Source: a virus. Taken from it: 25,594 nt of DNA. The stretch covers positions 1-25,594 of the IMG/VR virus record IMGVR_UViG_3300003629_000015; one strand, written 5' to 3'. The translations under genes were made by a program, and so were the position numbers. The notes beneath the pieces are model-generated. The model was not told where the DNA came from. It saw nothing but the letters and a program-made list of their open reading frames with translations, and did not search any database. Positions 1 through 8,420 of this stretch are shown one piece after another (position 1 is the first letter of the stretch; each line of letters starts with the position of its first letter).

Positions 1-3000
1 ATTACCTCAACTTCGGTCGAATATTCTCCGACCAATATGCTTGTTTCTGAATCATTTAGTTCAACATCTGTCGCGCTGTCTTCAGTTGAGACAATTGACG
101 GAGCGCGAACTGCACCTGCGTCAAGTGGGTCCTCCTGATTGCTGAAAGCCGTTATTCGCGGTTCAGCAAGGAATGAGGTAATCACAAACGTTTCTTCAGA
201 CTGGAATGTAATAAAGAGTCCAGCAGTTTCTGTGACTACTGGATTTATTCCAACACCAGCCTGTGGAATCGTCGCTTCCATTGTTGTCAGGTCCAATTCA
301 TCAATATCCTGATTGACTACTGCTTGACCGTCGCCAAATGTTTGCATTAGTATTGTTTCAACAATCGGCTCTTCTCCAGCAGAGGCGAACTCTTTTTGCA
401 CAACATCTTGCATTTCTACTGGAAGTACAGCGCGTTTCACGATTGCACTTGTCTCCTCGTCAGGAGATTGTATTGGTGTTGCAACGAGGTCTGGTTGCCG
501 CGAGCGTTCGAATGCTCGTGTAATTTCTGGGTCACGAGTAGTAAGCGACGTTGTTCCAGTTTCGCTCGTAATTTCTGTAATATCTTTTATTGGTGTTAGC
601 GACTCAAAGGATGTTGGTGTAACAATTTCAGTATTTGTGATAACACCCTCTTCAAGCGTAATGCCAACACTTGCAGTAATTGACGATTCGGCAACCTTTT
701 CAGTGAGCGAACCTTCTTCAAGCGCCGACGTATCTGCATCAATTAGTATCGACGAATTATTAAAGGGTGTTCGCGTTCCTTCTTCAATAGCACTTGTCGT
801 CGCATTTACTTCGAATGTTGAATATGTAGCATCTATTTCACGATTGTCTTCTCGCGATATTCCGCGAGACGGCGTGTCACTACTTATTGCATCACTTGTT
901 GTAATCGAGCCTTCTTCTGTCGCAAATGTTGCAGCATTTATCGTTAGAGTTTCAGCAACCATTTGCGTGACTGTTGATTGCTCATATGCAATTGTTTCTG
1001 CATCCTCCGATAATGACAGCGACGACATATCCTCATCGCCAGCAGCGTCTCGCGCAATTGCCGTATCGCCGAATCTAATGTTCTCAGCGACTGTTCCGGC
1101 AGTTCCAACAATGTTTGTGACAAGTGGCTCTTCTTCAGCGGACGTGAATTCGTCGAATGTAAGCGTCGCTACTTCTGTAAGTGATAGGCCTTCAGTTATC
1201 GCGCTTGTTTGTGCATCTATTAGTGCGGGTGTTGCATCAACTGTTTGCGTAACATTAAATTCATTCGAGCGTGTAAATGCGTCATCTTCTGCTGTAAGGA
1301 CGCTACTCGACGTAATCGAGCCTTCTTCAGATGCAGATGCAATTCCGTTTATTTCGAATGGCGTAACTGTCTGTGATTGTATCTCGCCATCAATCGAGAA
1401 CGTGAATGCATTAATTGCAAGTGGTGAAACAAGTAATTCTTGTAATCCATCCGTGTCTGCAATTCCAACACTCGGCGTCTCTTGTGTATCAATAGCGAGT
1501 TGCTGTAATCTGTCATCCTCGACGGAGAATGTGAATGCATCTTCCGCGAGTGTTTGTACAGTTTGCGCAGTAATGACGCCTTCTTCAATTGTAGATGCAA
1601 ATTCGTCAAGGCTTACAATTGGTGTGACTGGTGTTGGTGTAGCGCCTGCGTCGTCTACAGAGAATGTAAATTCAGTAGATTCACGTGTCTGAATTGATGA
1701 ATTCGTGACGATTCCTTCATCAAGCGCCGTTGTAATCTCCTCGCTTGCGATAATCGACTTTTCTGCTTCAGTAACTATCGAACCTCTATCAGTCGCAGAG
1801 GAGAATCCATTTTCAACAGAGAGCGTCGAAACTTGCGATACTGTGGAATTAACTTGTGAAAGTGATGCACTATCTTCGAGCGAGTCTGTCGTCGCAAGTG
1901 GTGTGGAGATTTTCTCAGTTACGAGGTCATTATCCTCGAACGATTGCGTAAATGCATCTATCAGTATTGGTGAACCAATAACTGTTTTTGGAATAGACAG
2001 TTCTTGTGATGTCGCCACCTCCGTCGATTCAATGTCGTTTACGGAAAGTAGCGTTACGAGACTTGGAGAAACAGCAATTCCGTCACTTGCAGTCGTGAAC
2101 GTAAATGTTTCTATTGCGCTGAGTATTGGCAGTTCTTGTGCAGATGTTTGCTCCGTTGAATCAATCGTTTGTACTTGCTGATTTACACGATTCCCTTCGT
2201 TAAGTTCACGTGTAAATTCATCGAGTGAATCTCGGCTCACTATGGATGCGCTTGTGATTCCTGCATCACCAGCGACACTTGTATCATCTGCGAGTATGTC
2301 AACAATAGAAATTGACGAACGCGACGATTCATCAAGTGACGCGGCGAATTCTGTGGAATCTAGCGACGTGATTGGCGTATTAATAAGTACACGTGCGCTC
2401 GTGGAGCGAGTATCTGCATCAATTGACGCAACAGCAGACGAAAATTGCGTAAGAAGTGGTGTATTTATTGCACTCGCCAATGCGTCAACCGTGATTGATG
2501 AAACAGCGGCGTCTGTGTTAATTGGTGTGTCTCGCGCAATTGATTGAACAACTGGAGCGACACTTGTTTCAAACTCTGCGGTAATTATGCCAGTATCATT
2601 GGCACGAGTTGTCTCGGTTGATTCAATCGTTGATGCAAGTATTGGCGCAGTGATGCCAACATCTTCTGATGCACCGCCCACACTTGGCGTAAGTGAAGAC
2701 GTGGATTCAGCAACTGTGAAGCCACCATCAGTTACTGCACTTAGTGATGGTGTCGGTGAGGCAGTTGCTGCTGCTGGCGTAATCTGTCCACCATCTTGAT
2801 TCGACGAGAATTCGTCTGATTCAGAAGACGTTGCCGCGCCGTCTTGCGTAAGCGCTGCGTCTGTCGCCGAGGTTTGCTCATCGCCTGACGCAATTGCCGA
2901 AGCAGTTGCCGTAGCAGATGTTACTTCCGTGACTGCATTTGTTATTTCAACAGCGTCGGTTGATTCAATCGGAGACGCTATTGCGTCAATTGGCGATGGT

Positions 3001-4184
3001 GTATCGAGTACATTTGACGACTCAGTTGTGACGAGTGACGTGTTACGTACATCTGTAGGTATTTCTATCTCGAATGCGACTGTTTCTGCATCCATTGTAA
3101 TTGACGTACCTTCAATTGTACGTAGCGTGCCTTCATCGAAAGATGAGGTGAACTCATCTTGCAACAGCGATACTGTTGTTGGAGTTGTCTCTCCTTCGTC
3201 AAGTGTCGTCGCGATTGACGGAGTTTCACGAGTCGTAATTAATTGCGATTGAACGAGTGGCTGGTCGTGAGCGACGCCATCTTCAGTAATCGCTGCTTGC
3301 AGCGCGCCAATTTGTTGGATAGATGCTTCATCTTGTGACAAGGTGTCGCTCGGCGTAACAAGTGGTTCGGCAAGTATACCACGCAATACAGGTACATCTG
3401 TAATTTTTGGAACACCAGTAGTTATTGTTGCTGTATTAGATGGAGCAGATTCTTCTATTACATTTACGTAGGCTACTCTATAATAATACTCATTATCAGT
3501 ATTAGCACTATTATCATAAAAGTAATTGTCTTCTGTAACACCTATTAATTGATAATCATCTTCTTTTTTCCCAGATGTTTCTGATCTGTATACAAAGTGT
3601 AAGTTTTCTCCTCTGTCTTCCACAGACCACGATAACTTATATCCACCCTTTGATAATATATCTGAATCTTCTACAGATTCATACGACTCCCACGATAAAC
3701 TCCAACTTGCCGAACCCCAATTATCTATCGATGAGTCAAGCGTAGATATATCTTCTACAATTAAATCTCCAAATTGTTGAGGGTACCATTTTTCAGAATC
3801 CCATGATTCTTCCCAACTAAAGTCATTTTCTGCAATACCAGTATATGACTCAGAACTTAATAAGAATACTTCTGCATCAATAGATGTGGAAATATATGTA
3901 TATTCTGTCTGATAATCACTTGTAAAATCAGAAAATTCAAAAATATCTGCCCTTACGGCACCAACCGGATTATAATTACTTACAACAGTTTTATCATTAT
4001 TACCAAGATAGTTATCTTGATTCCTATAAATTAAGGTATAATATGACTCTATGGATTCGCTGTCGTCCCATGAAAATACATCCCACTGATTCCCCCAATC
4101 AATAGTTCCAGATTTATTATCAAATGTTACAACTACTCGTGGTATATCTTCTGTTGCTGAAAGATTTGTGGGTTTGCGAACCAT
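1..4184 (-). CDS. Giant repetitive virion/tail-fibre protein, C-terminus beyond window
   Basis: Reading leftward from the ATG at 4184 there is no stop to the window edge, giving at least 1394 residues. Residues 1 to about 260 are Trp/Tyr/Asp-rich and look like two fibronectin-III-type beta-sandwich domains; the second contains GYKLSW, VYRSE and YYYRVAYV and ends in SNTATI. From about residue 262 the protein becomes extremely rich in Ser, Thr, Ala, Glu and Asp. It then consists of degenerate repeats with a recurring EEG-x-(I/V)-T core, such as EEGSIT, EEGVIT and DEGIVT, spaced in multiples of about 22 residues. No cysteine was seen. It lies downstream of the terminase genes, which fits a structural protein such as a tail fibre or adhesin; this role is inferred from size, repeats and neighbours. 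The rightward ORFs over this region are shadows of its repetitive codons. Confidence 0.8.
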   Translation of the reverse strand, partial: MVRKPTNLSATEDIPRVVVTFDNKSGTIDWGNQWDVFSWDDSESIESYYTLIYRNQDNYLGNNDKTVVSNYNPVGAVRADIFEFSDFTSDYQTEYTYISTSIDAEVFLLSSESYTGIAENDFSWEESWDSEKWYPQQFGDLIVEDISTLDSSIDNWGSASWSLSWESYESVEDSDILSKGGYKLSWSVEDRGENLHFVYRSETSGKKEDDYQLIGVTEDNYFYDNSANTDNEYYYRVAYVNVIEESAPSNTATITTGVPKITDVPVLRGILAEPLVTPSDTLSQDEASIQQIGALQAAITEDGVAHDQPLVQSQLITTRETPSIATTLDEGETTPTTVSLLQDEFTSSFDEGTLRTIEGTSITMDAETVAFEIEIPTDVRNTSLVTTESSNVLDTPSPIDAIASPIESTDAVEITNAVTEVTSATATASAIASGDEQTSATDAALTQDGAATSSESDEFSSNQDGGQITPAAATASPTPSLSAVTDGGFTVAESTSSLTPSVGGASEDVGITAPILASTIESTETTRANDTGIITAEFETSVAPVVQSIARDTPINTDAAVSSITVDALASAINTPLLTQFSSAVASIDADTRSTSARVLINTPITSLDSTEFAASLDESSRSSISIVDILADDTSVAGDAGITSASIVSRDSLDEFTRELNEGNRVNQQVQTIDSTEQTSAQELPILSAIETFTFTTASDGIAVSPSLVTLLSVNDIESTEVATSQELSIPKTVIGSPILIDAFTQSFEDNDLVTEKISTPLATTDSLEDSASLSQVNSTVSQVSTLSVENGFSSATDRGSIVTEAEKSIIASEEITTALDEGIVTNSSIQTRESTEFTFSVDDAGATPTPVTPIVSLDEFASTIEEGVITAQTVQTLAEDAFTFSVEDDRLQQLAIDTQETPSVGIADTDGLQELLVSPLAINAFTFSIDGEIQSQTVTPFEINGIASASEEGSITSSSVLTAEDDAFTRSNEFNVTQTVDATPALIDAQTSAITEGLSLTEVATLTFDEFTSAEEEPLVTNIVGTAGTVAENIRFGDTAIARDAAGDEDMSSLSLSEDAETIAYEQSTVTQMVAETLTINAATFATEEGSITTSDAISSDTPSRGISREDNREIDATYSTFEVNATTSAIEEGTRTPFNNSSILIDADTSALEEGSLTEKVAESSITASVGITLEEGVITNTEIVTPTSFESLTPIKDITEITSETGTTSLTTRDPEITRAFERSRQPDLVATPIQSPDEETSAIVKRAVLPVEMQDVVQKEFASAGEEPIVETILMQTFGDGQAVVNQDIDELDLTTMEATIPQAGVGINPVVTETAGLFITFQSEETFVITSFLAEPRITAFSNQEDPLDAGAVRAPSIVSTEDSATDVELNDSETSILVGEYSTEVEV

Positions 4185-4248
4185 AGTGTTATTTATCGAT
4201 GTATCTAATTACTTTTTCGCCGAAAGGTTGTAAAAATAAGTGGCGAAT

Positions 4249-4677
4249 TTACGAGAGCGACGTACCGATACCGTTAGCGGAGAGGTTGAGTTCGTCAAGG
4301 TTCCCAAGCGCATAACTCTGCGAAAGGGCACCTGTGGCGAGAAGGTGGTCCTGCGGCGTACCACCGTCGCCAGCATCGTCGGAATCAAAATTCACGACAA
4401 TGAAATACGAATCAACGTCACCCGTCGTATTGGTCACATCGAACGATACTTGCGCGTCATTCGTGAGTGTCCAGTCACCACTCGAATCAGCGGAACTGAA
4501 CGAAACGGTAGTCTGACGAGTGTAGTTTCCATCAGACGGTTCTGTCGTAATAGACGCAACATCGTCTGCATCAGCGAGGTTGTCAACACTGTCGTCATAC
4601 AGACCAATATCAAACGTCTCGCCACTCAGTTTATCTTGGTAATACTCTTCTCCTGTGTCGTGTAGTTGCCGTGTCAT
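4249..4677 (-). CDS. Small acidic putative structural protein
   Basis: A 142-residue, strongly acidic protein rich in Asp, Ser and Thr. The N-terminus (GEEYYQDKLSG, then FDIGLYDDS) resembles small phage tail or decoration proteins that begin with a short helix and continue as a beta-sandwich; this is a resemblance only. The rest is predicted beta-rich (TTVSFSS, DAQVSFDVTNTTG, SYFIVVNF). It lies between the terminase and the giant virion protein on the same strand, which supports a virion role. It has its own promoter just downstream of the terminase stop (4761-4775), leaving a long leader of roughly 60 bases or more. Function not recognised. Confidence 0.7.
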   Translation of the reverse strand: MTRQLHDTGEEYYQDKLSGETFDIGLYDDSVDNLADADDVASITTEPSDGNYTRQTTVSFSSADSSGDWTLTNDAQVSFDVTNTTGDVDSYFIVVNFDSDDAGDGGTPQDHLLATGALSQSYALGNLDELNLSANGIGTSLS

Positions 4678-4760
4678 ATTAATTCACCGTTTCGATGGAC
4701 CCTACCCATCTCATCAGACCACTTTTAAGGTATGTGGTTACGTAGTATTTGTTTTTATAG

Positions 4761-4775
4761 TATATAAATCTTTCG
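4761..4775 (-). promoter_or_regulatory. BRE/TATA promoter for the 4677 gene
   Basis: On the minus strand the sequence reads CGAAAGATTTATATA, a textbook haloarchaeal BRE plus TATA box. It begins just beyond the terminase stop codon. The transcript would start near 4740 and carry a long leader before the ATG at 4677, unlike the near-leaderless promoters elsewhere in the window. The leader contains a short possible hairpin (CCAC and GTGG arms). Confidence 0.65.
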
Positions 4776-4776
4776 A

Positions 4777-6090
4777 TTATCGAAGCGAGCCAAGCGAGAA
4801 TGGTTTCATCGAACCCTTATCCGAGCGTGCGAGACTCTTTTGACTCTTCGCCCATACGGCAAGCGCGAGCGAATCTGAAAAGTCGTCGTGGCCACCAGTC
4901 GGGTGATGAATCTTCATTTTCCCCGAAGACGTGTACTCATACTCCAATTCAAGACATTGATTAACCATCTTATTTTCAGATTCATCTTTGCCTGGAACAA
5001 ACGTGTATGAAATGTCACCGCGTTGTAGATGGTTCTTTAATGTGTTATACAGCGATTGTTTCTTCTGATTCGTGAACTTGAATCCCGTGACCTTTCGCCC
5101 GAGGTCTTCTTTAATTTGGTCCACGACTCCTGTCCCAAGGCCGGTCGCGTCTACCATAATTGTGGTGTAATCGTGATATGAGTCAAGTTCGCGAACCCGA
5201 CCCATAGCATCAGTCATCGACTTGTCCGACGTGTGCTCAATGTCGAATATGTTACCATTTCCATCAATTGACGTGTACACAGATTCGTCGCCACCAGTTG
5301 ACGCAAGGTCCACACCGAGATATGCAATATTCATATCTTCTCGGCGTACTGTCTCCGTCGCACAATTCATTAATTCCTCGCGAGTGAAGAATGAATCCGC
5401 GCTTTCAACAAATTCGCCCTTAATCTCTTGACGGAACTGAATTGGCGTAAGGTTCTTTTCTTGCTCCTCGATGAATTCGTCGTCAATCATCGGGTTAGCC
5501 CACGTCGCTATCTGAAGCGTGTGCCACTTATCGTCGCGGAATCGCTCGTACAAGAATCCTTTCTTGCCGAATGGCGTTGAAAGTAAAATAAACTCTGAAT
5601 CTCCTACCGCAAGCATCGGAGATAGGACTTGTTGGAAAATATCGTCGGCAATGAACGCAGCCTCGTCCACGATAAGCAAATCAGTACCATATCCTCGTAT
5701 GTTACTCCCATCTGTACCAACTGGAAGACACAGGATACGCGAACCATTATCGAAGTTAATTTCAGTTCGCGTATCACGTGTTATGCCCCATTGACTCTCA
5801 TCAATGTCACTTTTGCGAATTTTGCGCTTTACCTCATTGAACAGTTCCATCGACTGGCGCTGCGCCTTCGCCGTAATGAGTATTTCCGCATCGGCGTGCG
5901 TAATCGCGTACCATAACGCAAGCCACGCCGCCATCGTCGATTTACCAATACGTCTTCCACAAACTGCCGCCTTTCGCGACGAGTCGTGGTCCATAAATCC
6001 GCGTTGATACTCAAATGGTTCTTCTCCGAGATATCGCTCGACGAAGTACGACGGTTCGTCAAGGAGTCGCTCTGCTTCTACATCACTCAT
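4777..6090 (-). CDS. terL: Terminase large subunit (packaging ATPase-nuclease)
   Basis: A 437-residue DNA-packaging motor protein that pumps genomes into the procapsid and cuts the concatemer. The N-terminal ATPase shows Walker A CGRRIGKST at residues 44-52, Walker B LLIVDEAAF at 138-146 and coupling motif LLSTPFG at 169-175. The linker has the common KGEF motif near 224-227. The C-terminal RNase H-like nuclease shows acidic residues in YLGVDLAS (D261), MVDATGLG (D314) and HDDFSDSLA (D402, D403, D406). Length and motif order suit a complete, functional terminase. The start overlaps the stop of the upstream gene by 8 bases, indicating translational coupling in a three-gene packaging operon (7065 to 4777). 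Confidence 0.96.
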   Translation of the reverse strand: MSDVEAERLLDEPSYFVERYLGEEPFEYQRGFMDHDSSRKAAVCGRRIGKSTMAAWLALWYAITHADAEILITAKAQRQSMELFNEVKRKIRKSDIDESQWGITRDTRTEINFDNGSRILCLPVGTDGSNIRGYGTDLLIVDEAAFIADDIFQQVLSPMLAVGDSEFILLSTPFGKKGFLYERFRDDKWHTLQIATWANPMIDDEFIEEQEKNLTPIQFRQEIKGEFVESADSFFTREELMNCATETVRREDMNIAYLGVDLASTGGDESVYTSIDGNGNIFDIEHTSDKSMTDAMGRVRELDSYHDYTTIMVDATGLGTGVVDQIKEDLGRKVTGFKFTNQKKQSLYNTLKNHLQRGDISYTFVPGKDESENKMVNQCLELEYEYTSSGKMKIHHPTGGHDDFSDSLALAVWAKSQKSLARSDKGSMKPFSLGSLR

Positions 6091-6439
6091 TGTCTTTCGG
6101 GAATTTTCGCGACAATTCTCGTGCCTCGCGCAATATGTCGGCGTGCGCTGGCTTCAGAATAAATACATCGTGGTATGAGCCGTCATCCACGACACGATTA
6201 TCCGCGAACCATTCCTTCGGAATACCAATTACGTCTGTCGGAATCGAAAACTCAGTAGATACCTCAAAGTACGGGTTTCCACCAAGTCCAAGTCGGAACA
6301 TCGGCGAACCTGCGCTTTCTGAATAAAATTGTCGATTGATGAATGAAAATGTCTCGGATTCCATCGCTGGACCCTCGCTATATTCGACAAGTTGCATTTC
6401 TGTTTTAAGATATCCTCCACTGAAGTTTTCGACTCTCAT
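6083..6439 (-). CDS. Unknown protein in the terminase operon
   Basis: A 118-residue protein between the probable small and large terminase genes, overlapping both: TAATG at its start (6437-6441) and 8 bases at its end. It is mixed alpha/beta, with FSFINRQFY, a Gly-rich stretch near residues 50-56, a central EFSIPTDVIGIPKEW and a charged C-terminal helix (ADILREAREL). No catalytic motif is visible. Tight coupling to the terminases suggests a packaging or capsid-assembly role, but I do not recognise the family. Confidence 0.75.
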   Translation of the reverse strand: MRVENFSGGYLKTEMQLVEYSEGPAMESETFSFINRQFYSESAGSPMFRLGLGGNPYFEVSTEFSIPTDVIGIPKEWFADNRVVDDGSYHDVFILKPAHADILREARELSRKFPKDNE

Positions 6440-7065
6440 TATTCTTCTCGCGCTGCGCGAAGGGCAGACAACTCGTCGGCCAAGTTTTGCTGACTCTCTG
6501 CCTTCTTCGATTCTGGGTCGTCGAGTATTCCAAGTTCTTTACACTGTCGCGTAAGCGTGCGCGTCAATCTATCGTATGCAATATTCAGCGCATTCTCTTG
6601 GTCTTCCTTAATTGGGCGACCGTCATCAGTGTATCCAACAGTCTTGTCTTTATGCACGACGCCGATGTCATCGACGTAATCGTTCGCTCTCTTCGTTTTA
6701 TGCATATCAATCGCAATATTGCGAACCATCTGCAACTTCGCGAACGAGGGGTCGTCGCCTCCAGGCATATCGTCGAGCAACGATTCAACAATTGCGTCCA
6801 TCCAATTCTGCTCTTCCGTCGAGCGATTCTCGTAATAATTTTGACGCTTCGTGTATAGACCGTGTGTCTCGGCATTCGTCATTCCCTTTGGCGTACATCC
6901 GCCGTGGAGGTAACAACGTCCATCACCCAAATGGTCTGTGCGAAATCCAGCAGGATTCGCGCAGTAACCGAGTTTCTCGCCATCGTCGTCGAACGTATCC
7001 CAATCGTCAGGGAAGTTTCGAACCTTCGCCGAGCACTTGTCTTCTTTTGGCTCTGTGTTTGGCAT
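6439..7065 (-). CDS. Probable terminase small subunit with zinc-knuckle-like N-terminus
   Basis: A 208-residue protein at the head of the terminase operon. The N-terminus has spaced Cys and His (KCSAKV, LGYCANP, GRCYLHGG) followed by TPKGMTNAETHGLY. The HGG...PKG..N...HGLY signature is seen in small terminases and related DNA-recognition proteins of tailed phages. The middle is helical (YENRSTEEQNWMDAIVESLL), and the C-terminal half contains two long charged helices (NIAYDRLTRTLTRQCKEL; QNLADELSALRAAREE) suited to oligomerisation. It would recognise viral DNA and recruit the large subunit. The stop overlaps the next start (TAATG). Assigned from motif memory plus position. Confidence 0.72.
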   Translation of the reverse strand: MPNTEPKEDKCSAKVRNFPDDWDTFDDDGEKLGYCANPAGFRTDHLGDGRCYLHGGCTPKGMTNAETHGLYTKRQNYYENRSTEEQNWMDAIVESLLDDMPGGDDPSFAKLQMVRNIAIDMHKTKRANDYVDDIGVVHKDKTVGYTDDGRPIKEDQENALNIAYDRLTRTLTRQCKELGILDDPESKKAESQQNLADELSALRAAREE

Positions 7066-7084
7066 AGTAGTTTCTCTAGTCGTT

Positions 7085-7122
7085 CATTTATATCTAATGT
7101 GCGTCGGTTCATTTAAGTAAGC
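7085..7122 (-). promoter_or_regulatory. Candidate promoter(s) of the terminase operon
   Basis: On the minus strand two AT-rich boxes precede the ATG at 7065: GATATAAATG (centre about 25 bases upstream, right for a leaderless start) and CTTACTTAAATG further out (7110-7122). Neither has the strong CGAAAG BRE used elsewhere in the window, so the operon may need an activator. Confidence 0.4.
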
Positions 7123-7140
7123 CGAACCCCATATACAAAA

Positions 7141-7157
7141 CCGAAAGATTTATATAG
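7141..7157 (+). promoter_or_regulatory. Orphan rightward promoter
   Basis: CCGAAAGATTTATATAG matches the best haloarchaeal promoters in this window. The predicted start, about 25 bases beyond the TATA box, lies near 7180, in sequence with no plausible gene but with a GGGGA/TCCCC hairpin. A small noncoding RNA, or a transcript antisense to the 7407-7979 gene, is possible. Confidence 0.55.
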
Positions 7158-7193
7158 TATGAACCCGTATATAGAGTAAGGAGAGCAGGAGAA

Positions 7194-7208
7194 GGGGAAT
7201 AAATCCCC
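7194..7208 (+). ncRNA. Hairpin in candidate short transcript
   Basis: GGGGA-ataaa-TCCCC forms a 5-bp GC-rich stem about 40 bases downstream of the orphan promoter, followed by a run of seven G at 7220-7226. It is the only structured part of a possible short RNA. Support is weak without transcript data. Confidence 0.25.
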
Positions 7209-7295
7209 TCATTCGGAATGGGGGGGAATTTATGTACATAACATACAGCATAATAACACAGTGGTGTGTGTCGTATATTAAGTGTAGTGGCTGTA

Positions 7296-7326
7296 TTGTA
7301 TAAGGTATGTATGGTGTATTATACAA
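7296..7326. repeat. 31-bp inverted-repeat site, copy 1
   Basis: Perfect 8-bp arms TTGTATAA and TTATACAA flank a 15-bp spacer (GGTATGTATGGTGTA). A second copy with the same length and nearly the same spacer starts 59 bp downstream. The paired sites look like dimer-binding operators or recombination or packaging sites. The arm TTATACAA also occurs inside some of the palindromic cassette elements. Confidence 0.7.
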
Positions 7327-7354
7327 GTGATATACGATACCCTAATCGCGATTT

Positions 7355-7385
7355 TTGTATAAGGTATGTAGGGTGGGTTATACAA
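7355..7385. repeat. 31-bp inverted-repeat site, copy 2
   Basis: Same architecture as copy 1: TTGTATAA, 15-bp spacer (GGTATGTAGGGTGGG), TTATACAA. The spacer differs from copy 1 at three positions while the arms are unchanged, so both arms and spacing look constrained. It ends 21 bases from the stop of the 7407-7979 gene. Confidence 0.7.
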
Positions 7386-7406
7386 CACTTCCCGAAATGC
7401 GCGAAC

Positions 7407-7979
7407 TTACGTAATCGACGACCAATCCTTGTGCAAGTCCACTCGCTCGCGCACCATTTGCCGAACCTTCCGTAATTCTTTTGACCCAATTCCAACCGTC
7501 TCCATCAATTCGCGAAAATCATCGCGTAATATTAGCCGGTTATCGTATTCATCGACGCGATTGATGTCACGGTCTACGATGAGTGACATTACTGCGAGAA
7601 TTATCGCTTCGTAACTTTTACCACCATAGTTATTCGACGAGATGTCTGTGTCTCGAATAATGTTCGCGACTGCCTCGATTTGGTATTGACGCAACTCACA
7701 CACATTGCAGAAGGTGTGAACGTCATTCATAATGTGTCCATACCGAATCGTCGTCTTTCTGTTATACGTCTCGTCTTCTCCTGCAAACCTGTCGTGAATC
7801 TCGCGCAATCGCGAAAATTTTTCGTCGTCGCTATCCGGCCAGAATGTCGTTCGAGAAGTAGTCCATTTATTTTCTTCAATTCGTGTATTTTCGTCCATCC
7901 AATCTTCCTCCGTAGAGCGCGACCCGTTTCCCGAATCGCGATTAAATGCGTCAAATGAGATAGGTGTCATCGTTGACAT
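7407..7979 (-). CDS. Helical protein, possibly cyclin-box-like regulator
   Basis: A 190-residue protein. The N-terminal 70 residues are acidic and probably disordered. Residues 75-180 are predicted all-alpha: IMNDVHTFCNVCEL, then YQIEAVANIIRDTDI, SYEAIILAVMSLIVDRD and a final block FRELMETVGIGSKELRKVRQMVRER. The helix pattern, with ISSNNYGGKSYEAIILAV in the middle, resembles a cyclin-type fold like those of archaeal TFB proteins, and homologues seem familiar from haloarchaeal viruses and genomes; both points are recollection, not proof. It is monocistronic with its own promoter at 8014-8031. A role in transcription or replication control is a guess. Confidence 0.7.
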   Translation of the reverse strand: MSTMTPISFDAFNRDSGNGSRSTEEDWMDENTRIEENKWTTSRTTFWPDSDDEKFSRLREIHDRFAGEDETYNRKTTIRYGHIMNDVHTFCNVCELRQYQIEAVANIIRDTDISSNNYGGKSYEAIILAVMSLIVDRDINRVDEYDNRLILRDDFRELMETVGIGSKELRKVRQMVRERVDLHKDWSSIT

Positions 7980-8013
7980 ATAATACTATTTATACTATAC
8001 AGTTACACGGCAT

Positions 8014-8031
8014 CCTATTTAAACCTTTCGG
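8014..8031 (-). promoter_or_regulatory. BRE/TATA promoter of the 7979 gene
   Basis: The minus strand reads CCGAAAGGTTTAAATAGG, a clear BRE plus TATA box. The predicted start lies near 7993, leaving a leader of about 10-15 bases before the ATG. Confidence 0.65.
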
Positions 8032-8039
8032 TCTGGCAC

Positions 8040-8390
8040 AATCCATGCATCGACGACTTGTGCAACGCGAAAATTCCATTAGAATAGATGAAAAAGTACC
8101 TCGCATAAAAATTGTAGGGTAAGTGAATACTATATCGATTCTGAAAATCGGTGGGGGTGTCTACACTTGTCTGAGGCGGTATTACCGGGAGTAATCCCTA
8201 TTGGGATAGGTGGATTTTAGGAATATTTTTGGAGTTCGGTGGGGGGCATTTCCGCGAGTTCTGTCAGCGCAGTTTTATAAAAAAAAATACATATTTCCAA
8301 TTTGATATATTTCTGATTTGATATATTTCTGAATTAATATAATGATCTTTCGTTATAGTCTTCGACAAACATATTTCTCGACCAACATAA
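8040..8390. other. Gene-free AT-rich region with tandem repeat
   Basis: No ORF of coding character on either strand. Contents: a GC-rich stretch with ATCCC/GGGAT hairpin arms (about 8199-8216), an A-run at 8279-8287 that would read as a T-run terminator on the minus strand, and a perfect tandem 16-bp repeat at 8301-8332. One ATGATCTTTCG copy at 8342-8352 matches the 20-bp iterons at 9563-9612. Confidence 0.6.
8301..8332. repeat. Perfect 16-bp tandem repeat (x2)
   Basis: TTTGATATATTTCTGA occurs twice head to tail with no spacer; related fragments (ACATATTTCC, ACATATTTCTCG) lie on either side. The sequence is easily melted AT-rich DNA in the gene-free zone. Confidence 0.75.
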
Positions 8391-8403
8391 CTCAGTTACG
8401 TAA
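8391..8403. repeat. 13-bp inverted repeat, left copy
   Basis: CTCAGTTACGTAA, repeated in inverted orientation at 9259-9271. It contains the octamer palindrome TTACGTAA. Similarity continues imperfectly inward (ACGAGTTAGAAAA versus GCGAGTAAAAC on the opposite strand). Together the copies bracket the 8440-9162 gene with its promoter. Confidence 0.65.
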
Positions 8404-8420
8404 ACGAGTTAGAAAATCCG

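Larger units (their letters stand above)
7066..7406. other. Intergenic region with orphan promoter, hairpin and duplicated inverted repeat
   Basis: The 341 bases between two leftward genes contain the terminase operon promoter, a strong rightward promoter (7141-7157), a GC-rich hairpin (7194-7208) and two copies of a 31-bp inverted repeat (7296-7326 and 7355-7385). No convincing gene is present; the longest rightward reading frame near the promoter is a 23-codon frame (7232-7303) with atypical composition. Confidence 0.7.

Noticed and set aside
637-3252. Rightward ORFs of 70-351 residues rich in Ser and Val
   Set aside because: They are shadows of the repetitive leftward giant protein gene: composition is almost only Ser, Val, Ala and Ile, they break repeatedly, and no promoters precede them.
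7232-7303. 23-codon ORF after the orphan promoter at 7141
   Set aside because: The product (MYITYSIITQWCVSYIKCSG ...) has no acidic bias and runs into the 31-bp inverted repeat; chance is more likely than coding.
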